A stretch of 64,000 nt of DNA from a bacterium (GTDB lineage Bacteria; Patescibacteriota; Microgenomatia; UBA1406; GWC2-37-13): assembly GCA_029573715.1 (NCBI GenBank), contig JAKQDR010000226.1, forward strand, positions 1-64,000, read 5' to 3'. Made by a program: the position numbers and the translations under genes. Position 1 is the first letter of the stretch. Every line of letters begins with the position of its first letter. A model generated the notes under the pieces. That model did not search any database. It was given only the letters and a program-made list of their open reading frames with translations, and was not told where the DNA came from. This document shows, one piece after another, positions 37,808 through 45,608 of the stretch.

Positions 37808-38179
37808 ATGAAACATCTCATCACCCTCCTTCTTAACGGACTTGCAGTTTATGTATCGGCGCTTGTGCTCAATATGCTGTTTCCCGCAGTGCTTCCGGTG
37901 TATGTGCAAAGCTACCCAGTTGCTATCGGGGTGAGCATCGCCATTGCACTGGTGAATATGCTCATTAAGCCGGTGCTTAAGCTTGTCACGCTGCCCATTA
38001 ACATCATTACCCTTGGGTTTTTCAGCCTCATTGTCAATGGCATTTGCATGCTGATTGTTCCGTATATTGTGAATATCTTTGTACCGGGTGGATTTGTGAT
38101 AAGCGGACTTTTGTGGGCTATTGTGTATGGTGCATTGGTATCGTTTACACAGTCTACATTGGCTGTTTTGGTAAAATAG
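37808..38179 (+). CDS. Phage holin family 4-like membrane protein
   Basis: VNMLIKPVLKLVTLPINIITLGFFSLIVNGICMLIVPYIV; TATGAT 7 nt upstream of ATG. Confidence 0.78.
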   Translation: MKHLITLLLNGLAVYVSALVLNMLFPAVLPVYVQSYPVAIGVSIAIALVNMLIKPVLKLVTLPINIITLGFFSLIVNGICMLIVPYIVNIFVPGGFVISGLLWAIVYGALVSFTQSTLAVLVK

Positions 38180-38210
38180 CCAAGATACGTGTTTCAAATA
38201 TTTTCTTTGT

Positions 38211-39332
38211 ATGGAACTATCATTACTATTGTTTGTTGTTGGTTTTGTTGCTGGCTTTGTTATCGCATATATTTTGACGCGCAAAAATCAGACAGATAAT
38301 TTTTCCAAACAGTTAGAAGAACGCCTGACGCAATTTTTGCCCCAAATAACCCAGACGGCGGGCGAGCAAACTGCATTACTTGCGAAAGAAAAGCTTGAAT
38401 CAGCATCTGCACATCTCAAGCAAGACTTTGCCAATAAACAAGATGCAATAGGGGAAACAATCAAACGGCTTCATGACGAACTGCAGAAAGCTAATGAGAA
38501 ACTTGAGAAAGCAGAGCGTGAACGCATTGGTTCATTTGAAGGGTTGCGCCAGCAAATAGCAACACAAACAAAGCAAACAGATAACCTTATTCAAGCAACC
38601 AGCAAATTGCAATCGGTTCTTTCCAACAACCAACAACGAGGAGTGTTTGGAGAGCAGGTGGCAAAGGATTTGCTTGCAATGGCTGGGTTTGTGCAAGGAG
38701 TCGACTTTTTGGTGCAAGAGGAGCAACAACAAGGGTCACGTCCTGATTTTACCGTACTTCTTCCCAATGGTATGAAAATTAATGTGGATGCAAAATTCCC
38801 TTATCAAAATTTGCTGAAATATGTAGAGGCACAAGATGAGAGTCAAAAAGCCGTGCACAGAAAACTTTTCGAACAAGACATCAAAGCAAAAATCAAACAA
38901 GTTACCACTCGAGACTACATTAATCATGAAGAAAATACCGTCGATTTTGTCATCCTCTTTATTCCCAATGAGAAAATATTTTCATACATCTATGATGAGA
39001 TGCAAAGCATTTGGAATGAAGGTCTTCGGCAAAAGGTGATATTTGCGGGGCCCTTTAGTTTTACTGCGATTTTGCGCATGGTACGGCAGGCATATGAATA
39101 TTTCAGTGTGCAGAAAAATTTGCGCACCATCATAACCTATATCCAAACATTTAAAGATGAATTCGCCAAGTATTCTGATGAATTTGATAAGTTGGGAGAT
39201 CGCATAGACAGCACCCACAAACAGTTTCAACAGGTCGCACAAACTCGTACCACAAAACTCAATCGTATTGTTGATAAGATCCAACTTCAAGATCAACCAA
39301 TTGATCCCAGCCCCACCCGACTGCTTGAGTGA
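38211..39332 (+). CDS. rmuC: DNA recombination protein RmuC
   Basis: N-terminal TM, coiled coil, RGVFGEQVAKDLLAMAGF, RPDFTVLLPNGMKINVDAKFPYQNLLKY. Confidence 0.9.
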   Translation: MELSLLLFVVGFVAGFVIAYILTRKNQTDNFSKQLEERLTQFLPQITQTAGEQTALLAKEKLESASAHLKQDFANKQDAIGETIKRLHDELQKANEKLEKAERERIGSFEGLRQQIATQTKQTDNLIQATSKLQSVLSNNQQRGVFGEQVAKDLLAMAGFVQGVDFLVQEEQQQGSRPDFTVLLPNGMKINVDAKFPYQNLLKYVEAQDESQKAVHRKLFEQDIKAKIKQVTTRDYINHEENTVDFVILFIPNEKIFSYIYDEMQSIWNEGLRQKVIFAGPFSFTAILRMVRQAYEYFSVQKNLRTIITYIQTFKDEFAKYSDEFDKLGDRIDSTHKQFQQVAQTRTTKLNRIVDKIQLQDQPIDPSPTRLLE

Positions 39333-39415
39333 TGCATTTCCCGATTCTTTCAAGACTTTTGCGATCATCACTATGTAGATACATTGCGCTCAATTCTTGC
39401 GCATACACCGCTCAG

Positions 39416-39573
39416 CACACCCGTTTAAAAGAAATGTTCGTCTGTGGTTGGGCTTATAGATTCATCTATGACATCTCTAAAACTCACTTAGGTGAGCGTC
39501 CTCTGATACATACTCAGTACATAAAGAGAGCACATTGTTTGGTCAGACACTCAACGCTTTTTGAAACGGGTGT
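39416..39573. repeat. Inverted repeat closing a possible structured RNA
   Basis: ACACCCGTTTaAAA and TTTgAAACGGGTGT about 130 nt apart, with inner complementary segments (GTCTG/CAGAC, TCTCT/AGAGA) and local hairpins. Confidence 0.35.
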
Positions 39574-39691
39574 TTGGTGAGCTATACAAGAAACCATGAG
39601 GTTATTACAGTATGTCGTAAATGTGTCGGAAGCATAAGTATTTCTTGGTGTCTGCATATTTTTCTGCTACACTAAACCACGTTTCTCGTAT

Positions 39692-40522
39692 ATGAGAAGT
39701 ATTAATTTATTTCGGATATTTCATCAAGAGCACACTCCGGTTGAAACCAAGTCATCCGCCCGTAAGATGATGGCGCATACCATGGAGGCGTTTGAGGCCC
39801 GCGTCGGTGAGACACTGGGCACTCTTGGACACCTGAGTATCTTCTTTCTCGCGTTTTTGTTTGTGATGGGTGCCTTTTTTTGGAAAGAAGGGAAGCTCGG
39901 AGGTCCCCGCACGCAGACAGAACAATCACTGCTTCCTTCAATTGCACCTACCCAGGTGCTTGAAGAAGTTCCTGTCGCAGAAGTCGGTATTCGCATGCTT
40001 ATGGATCAGGCAAATGGAGAAATGAGTTCTGATTCGGCTTCGTTTGCAACGCCATCAGCTTCAAATAGTGCTCTCACAGAATCTGATATTGACACGGTCG
40101 ATTATCCTATCTTGGACTTAAATGGTCCTTGGCAATGCAACGCACAAAATTCCGCAGGTTCGGCACAGTTGTATATCGCTGATAAAAATATGAAGTTCTC
40201 ATACACCTCAGGCACAGAAAGCGCACACGCTCTATTGCGTGGTGATTGTTTGTACAATTGGCAGGGGAGTGAAGGGGGAAAACAGTGCGGCCTAAGCTCG
40301 TATCTTTCGCTCTTTGATGAAATGATGGGATCTGATGGTTTTGATGTAGGCGATTTGCTCGCAGATCAGATGGCCCAAGATGACGCAACACAAATTGAGC
40401 TCTACCAATTGCTTCGCGCATCATGCGTTGCCCAAACACCCAGAAGCGACGTCTTCACTGTGCCTCAAAATATAACATGGGAAGAGTCCAACTTAGAAGA
40501 TGATATGTGGAGTATCTTTTAA
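39692..40522 (+). CDS. Hypothetical single-pass membrane protein
   Basis: 276 aa; TM LGHLSIFFLAFLFVMGAFFW then Ser-rich ectodomain with Cys. Confidence 0.65.
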   Translation: MRSINLFRIFHQEHTPVETKSSARKMMAHTMEAFEARVGETLGTLGHLSIFFLAFLFVMGAFFWKEGKLGGPRTQTEQSLLPSIAPTQVLEEVPVAEVGIRMLMDQANGEMSSDSASFATPSASNSALTESDIDTVDYPILDLNGPWQCNAQNSAGSAQLYIADKNMKFSYTSGTESAHALLRGDCLYNWQGSEGGKQCGLSSYLSLFDEMMGSDGFDVGDLLADQMAQDDATQIELYQLLRASCVAQTPRSDVFTVPQNITWEESNLEDDMWSIF

Positions 40523-40536
40523 GATCAATAAAAAAA

Positions 40537-40655
40537 CCTGGCTACGACCTACTTTCCCCCATCGCCGCTTTGGCGGGAGTATCATCGGTGCTGACGCGTT
40601 TCAAGACCTTGTTCGAGATGGGAAAGGTTGGTGCCACGTCGCTCCAATAACCAGG
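40537..40655 (-). rRNA. rrf: 5S ribosomal RNA
   Basis: Reverse strand CCTGGTTATTGGAGCGACGTGGCACCAACCTTTCCCATCTCGAACAAGGTCTTGAAACGCGTCAGCACCGATGATACTCCCGCC...GGGGGAAAGTAGGTCGTAGCCAGG; closing stem CCTGG/CCAGG, U-tract follows. Confidence 0.92.
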
Positions 40656-40662
40656 AGCGACT

Positions 40663-40691
40663 AGTGTAACATAGCATTGTCAATCTTTCAA
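40663..40691 (-). promoter_or_regulatory. Promoter of the 5S rRNA gene
   Basis: Reverse strand TTGAAA - 17 nt - TACACT, ending 8 nt before the mature 5S 5' end. Confidence 0.7.
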
Positions 40692-40741
40692 GGCGTGACC
40701 TCTCATGGTGTGTGTATGCTATACTTTCAAAAAGTACGCGT

Positions 40742-41314
40742 ATGACTCGCCTTACTCTTAGACCAGATAAACAAACACTGGGCTCATTTTGCGTATTACC
40801 CGATACTCGGTTTGGTGAGGCCGAACTGGGAGAGCGCACCATACTTCTTCTACGTGGTCATCCATTTACCCAAATTTCTTGGGTCATCAATTCGGTAGTA
40901 ATTCTCATTTTAGTTTTGATATTTGACATCATTTGGGGACAATCACTAAGCATACGTGCGTATTTTTGGGTGAATGCACTCGCGGTCATCGCAGTCGGCG
41001 CCTATGCATGGTACAACTTTTTATTATGGTACTACACGGTTGGATTTGTCACTAATAGGCGCGTCATTGACATCGACTATTATGGAGTCGGCAAGCGACG
41101 ACTTATTCAAGCACCCATTGCCAAAGTCGCTGACGTCACCGCTAAAACAAGTGGATATTTTGGTCAGGTGTTTGATTTTGGTGTGGTAAACGTACAAACT
41201 GAAGGATATATTCAAAATATTACATTCACCAATGTGCCCAATCCCGATCGCGCAATAGCTATCATAGAGGCCACCGCAGCTGGCGAAATTAGCACTGCAC
41301 CCCCAACACCATGA
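40742..41314 (+). CDS. PH-domain (YdbS/DUF304-like) membrane protein
   Basis: Two TMs then YYTVGFVTNRRVIDIDYYGVGKRRLIQAPIAKVADVTAKTSGYFGQVFDFGVVNVQTEG. Confidence 0.75.
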   Translation: MTRLTLRPDKQTLGSFCVLPDTRFGEAELGERTILLLRGHPFTQISWVINSVVILILVLIFDIIWGQSLSIRAYFWVNALAVIAVGAYAWYNFLLWYYTVGFVTNRRVIDIDYYGVGKRRLIQAPIAKVADVTAKTSGYFGQVFDFGVVNVQTEGYIQNITFTNVPNPDRAIAIIEATAAGEISTAPPTP

Positions 41315-41541
41315 TAAGCGTCATAGAATTTTTTCTTACCGTTCCGTTTATCAATATACTTTTGAAGCTGTTTATTGTTTCACTCAGTGTCTTTTATGTT
41401 TTCTATAGCATTCTCATGCTTGGGCAAATAGGATCACTGCGTAAGATTATTATTACCGATCAAGGTGACCTTATTCAGTTCGTGAGCACGGTGCAGCTGG
41501 TTGTAGCACTTGCAGTCTTTGTCATATCCCTGATATATTGA
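41311..41541 (+). CDS. Small hypothetical membrane protein
   Basis: 76 aa, 2 TM, ATGA overlap with upstream gene. Confidence 0.6.
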   Translation: MISVIEFFLTVPFINILLKLFIVSLSVFYVFYSILMLGQIGSLRKIIITDQGDLIQFVSTVQLVVALAVFVISLIY

Positions 41542-43370
41542 GCACACAAACCTCACCCCTTATGCACAGCGTTCACTATATCAATACCGCCGGAGGAATT
41601 GGCTTAGCACAAGCTTTTGCAACACATCATGCAAATGTGTTTGTGCGCACAGAGCGCTTAACAACCGAGTCTGAAGCATTAGCAACTTCTTTTCATCAAA
41701 AGCTCACTGCGCACCCTCCTTTTACCGTGAATGAAGCCACTAAACTTCTCGCTCCATACCGAGATCAACTTGATATCGCCTTATTAGTACATAAGGAGCA
41801 AACTCTCACCCTCGCAACCACCGGATCGGGCATCATTTTTTTAAAACGTAATGAAAAAATTATTGAACTTGTCGCAGAAGGCAACATCGCACAAGGCCCG
41901 CCCATGCGCGGTGATGAGTACGTGCTCACTAGTGGTGAGTTTGTTGATGTGTCGGGTGGGCTTGAGGGGTTTGCCTATTACTTCACTCACTACACCGGGC
42001 CTGAAGTGGTTGAGCTTATGAAAACGTCTGAAGATCAATCGGTGGTACGGGGTTTTGTTTCGGTGCAATATGGCACCATTCCAAAACTAGATCCAAGTGT
42101 ACTGGTGGTTGATGAACAAATAGTGCCACCTTCCGCGCTAGATGTTGATACTCAAATTCCTATTTCCTCTTCTCAAAAAGAAACTGTGGTTGAAACATCG
42201 CCCAATTCAAACGCTGTTACTACTTCTTTACCAAGTGCTCCTCACTTTGAGCGCATACGTATGCCAAAAATAAAGTTTACAGTTCCTCGCCGAAGGTACG
42301 TGGCACTTATAGTTCTTGTGGTCATTTTATTAGGAGTAGGTTTGCGACTTGCGGGGGGGCGCATGGGCTGGTTGGCAGGGGAACAGAATCGATCGTCGGG
42401 GTTTGCCCCCATTGAAGTGGAGATCGCACAGCGAATGCAAGATGCGAAAGAAAGCTCTTTTTCAGAAGTTTCTCAACTCGGTCAGATCTTTGCCGATATG
42501 CACGCTCTTCTTGATGGGCTTGATACAAAAGAGCAAGAAAAATACGCCAATGAAATTGCGCAGTTGCAAGAAACCATTGCACAAAAAGAACGTGAGCTTA
42601 TGAAAATCGTGCAAGAGGAACCTGTAGAGTTTTTTGACTTTGGGCTTTTCGCTAAGGGTGCGTTAGCACAGGATATTGACTTTATCGATGACACCTTTTA
42701 TATCCTTGATGGGGCGCAGGGAAGTGTGTACACGGTCGACACCAACAGAGCACAAGGCAAATTCACATCCGACAAGTACAAAGGTGCCACGCAGGTCACT
42801 TCAACGGGCAGACACACCTATGTCCTTACCCAGCGTGACGGTATTTATTTGGTAGACAAAGATTCTTCAGTTCAGGTGGTGCCTCCCGACCCATCGTGGG
42901 GCACGATTACTGACATGAAAGCATATACCGGCAACCTCTATCTTTTGGATAGTGCAAAGCGAACGATCGTCAAGTATCAGGGGGTAGATGAGCGCACATT
43001 TGGGAGCGTGAGCCCGTATCTGGTGCCGGAATTACAAGGCGCACTTCAAGAAACAAAAGGCATGATGATTGATGGCGCAATATATGTGCTTGGCACTCAA
43101 TCAATACGTAAATTCTCAGTAGGAAAACGCGTCGATTTCAAACTTTCTATTCCTTATGCACAAGGGAATTTTTCGGCATTGTATACCAACCCCGAGATCG
43201 ATGCACTCTATGTGTTTGATGATGTGCACAAGGTGCTCTATGAGCTTTCAAAGGAGGGTCCATTTAAGCGTGTATGGCGTGTGCCACATGAGGTGATTGC
43301 CGGTGGAGCTACAGAAGAAAGTGCTGTGTTTGTGGTGACAGAAGACAAGATCTACAGTTTAGGAGAGTGA
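41538..43370 (+). CDS. Membrane protein with PP2C-like N-terminal region and beta-propeller-like C-terminus
   Basis: 610 aa; GSGIIFLKRNEKIIELV..., TM (YVALIVLVVILLGVGL), coiled coil, repeated beta blades (IDFIDDTFYILDGAQGSVYTVD; AYTGNLYLLDSAKRTIVKYQ). Confidence 0.5.
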   Translation: MSTQTSPLMHSVHYINTAGGIGLAQAFATHHANVFVRTERLTTESEALATSFHQKLTAHPPFTVNEATKLLAPYRDQLDIALLVHKEQTLTLATTGSGIIFLKRNEKIIELVAEGNIAQGPPMRGDEYVLTSGEFVDVSGGLEGFAYYFTHYTGPEVVELMKTSEDQSVVRGFVSVQYGTIPKLDPSVLVVDEQIVPPSALDVDTQIPISSSQKETVVETSPNSNAVTTSLPSAPHFERIRMPKIKFTVPRRRYVALIVLVVILLGVGLRLAGGRMGWLAGEQNRSSGFAPIEVEIAQRMQDAKESSFSEVSQLGQIFADMHALLDGLDTKEQEKYANEIAQLQETIAQKERELMKIVQEEPVEFFDFGLFAKGALAQDIDFIDDTFYILDGAQGSVYTVDTNRAQGKFTSDKYKGATQVTSTGRHTYVLTQRDGIYLVDKDSSVQVVPPDPSWGTITDMKAYTGNLYLLDSAKRTIVKYQGVDERTFGSVSPYLVPELQGALQETKGMMIDGAIYVLGTQSIRKFSVGKRVDFKLSIPYAQGNFSALYTNPEIDALYVFDDVHKVLYELSKEGPFKRVWRVPHEVIAGGATEESAVFVVTEDKIYSLGE

Positions 43371-43425
43371 GAGTGTGAATTCGAGCTACCCCAAGAGGTA
43401 TATTGTCTCCGCGCGCAAATTAATA

Positions 43426-43845
43426 TTATGGACATACTTGGGCTCCACCGGGGCCCGGAATAAGAGCACCACCCGCACAACATTCATTGATATTTGTGGC
43501 CGGCTGGCCGGGCCGCTTGCACATACTCTGGATAGTGGGTACAGTGATTTGCCCATTTTTAAATATGCCAAGAATAGGGCCGACTATCACATTCCATCCG
43601 ACAAAAAGAACTACCGCAATAACAAGCCCAATACCGGCCGAAGTGAGGCGTTTGCGGGCGTCTGCAAGTTTTTTATCATCACCCCCCGATGTCACCCAGT
43701 TGAGCGCACCTTGCAAAAACATAACAAGTGCGACCATGCCAATGAGAAAGAAGAAGAGCTGAACTCCCCATGAGGCAACATCAGAAAAGTTGAGCTCACC
43801 AAATGGTCCGGGCTGTATGGTGCCTATGACTTGGTTTGCTCCCAT
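43426..43845 (-). CDS. T4SS pilin (VirB2/TrbC)-like membrane protein
   Basis: Two TMs with ALNWVTSGGDDKKLADARKRLTSAGIGLVIAVVLFVGW, the CPR pilin-like pattern. Confidence 0.7.
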   Translation of the reverse strand: MGANQVIGTIQPGPFGELNFSDVASWGVQLFFFLIGMVALVMFLQGALNWVTSGGDDKKLADARKRLTSAGIGLVIAVVLFVGWNVIVGPILGIFKNGQITVPTIQSMCKRPGQPATNINECCAGGALIPGPGGAQVCP

Positions 43846-43848
43846 ATA

Positions 43849-44364
43849 TTAAAAACCAAATGTATTTATTTTTGTAATAAAGAGAATAGTGCGGACAATG
43901 GCATATGATATCACAATCACAATAAGCCCAAGAGCAGAATATGTCATCGTATGCATGGAGTCGGTGATTTTTTTCTCATCCCCTCCGGACATAATGTAAG
44001 TATATGCACCGTACAGCAAAAACAATAAACACACCCCTGCGCCAAATGCGATGGCAAGTGGGACAGCTAAGCTTAATCCTCTTCCTACACTCCAAAAATT
44101 CAGTGCCGCAAAATTGCGCATGATATATCGAGGGTCTTTTTTGCACAGATCATCAGTTGTATCTTGAGGTGTCGTATAAGTGAGACATTCTCGCAATGTT
44201 TTAAATGTGTTTGGAGGCGGGGGAGGAACCGCCGAGTCATATTCAATACATTTACTATCGATGGTGCCAGGTTGATCACAATACCAATCTGCACGTACAT
44301 GCCCCAATGGGGTAAAAAGTATCAAGAACAACGTAAAAATCGGAAAGAAGAGTATTCTTCGCAT
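43849..44364 (-). CDS. T4SS pilin-like membrane protein with Cys-containing ectodomain
   Basis: Signal peptide; LYGAYTYIMSGGDEKKITDSMHTMTYSALGLIVIVISYAIVRTI. Start taken as MRRILFF. Confidence 0.7.
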   Translation of the reverse strand: MRRILFFPIFTLFLILFTPLGHVRADWYCDQPGTIDSKCIEYDSAVPPPPPNTFKTLRECLTYTTPQDTTDDLCKKDPRYIMRNFAALNFWSVGRGLSLAVPLAIAFGAGVCLLFLLYGAYTYIMSGGDEKKITDSMHTMTYSALGLIVIVISYAIVRTILFITKINTFGF

Positions 44365-44551
44365 ACTCTCATTGTACTCAATAGTTCTCAAAGTCAAAAG
44401 AGGAACACGTTTTTGCTCATCATAGGAGGCCTCGACCACCGCAAAAACTCTTTACATCAGCTTCAAAAACACAAGCCCTTGTGTGTTGGGTGCGGGAAAA
44501 GTACAATAAATAAGTTGTAAGTTCCTATTCCCAAGTTTCATTTTTGCTGTT

Positions 44552-45595
44552 GTGTTTAATCCGCAATTTACCATCACCAATACCATTTTAAACCGTATCG
44601 GGCGTATTGAGGCTGCGGTTGAGCTTATTCACCAAGCTCCTGTGGTGCCTTTGTGGGAGAAGGAGTTTCGCCAAGATGCCATTGTTCGCCAAGTGCATCA
44701 TGGTACTCACATAGAAGGTAACCAACTTGGTTTACAAGATGCCAAAGATGTGCTCATGGGCAAGGATGTGGTCGGGCGTCCGCGCGATATTCAGGAAGTC
44801 ATCAATTATCGCAAAGTCATTGAGATTCTTGATGATGTGCATGAGCGGCATGTCGAAAAAATAACTGAAATGTTTATATTCAAACTTCATCGGACGCTCA
44901 TGGACAAGATACTCACCCCCGACTTATGTGGCGCATATCGAAAAAAATCGGTCATTATTCGCAACTCGCATACGGGTGAAATTACTTTTCGCCCACCGGA
45001 GCCACTCAAGGTACCATTTTTCATGAGTGAGTTTATTATTTGGCTCAATCGTACCACCAAAGATGAATTACACCCCATACTCAAAGCAGGAATCGCACAT
45101 CATGAGATGGCCCGCATTCACCCATTTGTTGATGGCAATGGCCGAGTGTCGCGCATTGCCGCAACGATAGTGCTGATGCTTGGTGGATACGACATGCGGA
45201 AGTTCTTTTCGCTCGAAGAGTTTTATGACAAAGATGCAGAAAGCTATTACAAGGCGCTCCAACAAGCTTCAGAGGGCAATATGACGGCATGGCTTGAATA
45301 TTTTGTACTGGGAGCATCGGTAGAGTTTGACAGGATTCGCGATAAAATTCTCAAATTATCACAAGATGTCAAACTCAAAACCAAGATGGGAGGTCGGCAG
45401 GTATTTCTTACAGAGCGTCAAATAAAAATCGTTGAGTACATGACTGATGTTGGATACATCCAAAACAAAATGTTCGCGATGCTTTTCCCGGATGTGTCCG
45501 ATGACACGGTGCTTCGTGAGGTGAATGAACTTACTCAAAAAGGACTCATCCGAAAAGTGGGGAGCACAAAAGGTGCGCGCTACGAACTCATTTAG
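44552..45595 (+). CDS. Fic domain protein with C-terminal winged helix
   Basis: HGTHIEGNQLGL; IHPFVDGNGRVSRI (HPFxxGNGR); C-terminal wHTH. Confidence 0.9.
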   Translation: MFNPQFTITNTILNRIGRIEAAVELIHQAPVVPLWEKEFRQDAIVRQVHHGTHIEGNQLGLQDAKDVLMGKDVVGRPRDIQEVINYRKVIEILDDVHERHVEKITEMFIFKLHRTLMDKILTPDLCGAYRKKSVIIRNSHTGEITFRPPEPLKVPFFMSEFIIWLNRTTKDELHPILKAGIAHHEMARIHPFVDGNGRVSRIAATIVLMLGGYDMRKFFSLEEFYDKDAESYYKALQQASEGNMTAWLEYFVLGASVEFDRIRDKILKLSQDVKLKTKMGGRQVFLTERQIKIVEYMTDVGYIQNKMFAMLFPDVSDDTVLREVNELTQKGLIRKVGSTKGARYELI

Positions 45596-45608
45596 AATAT
45601 TTTTCACT

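Noticed and set aside
43375-43773. 132-aa + strand ORF
   Set aside because: Antisense to the pilin-like gene 43426..43845, which has a clear two-TM family pattern.
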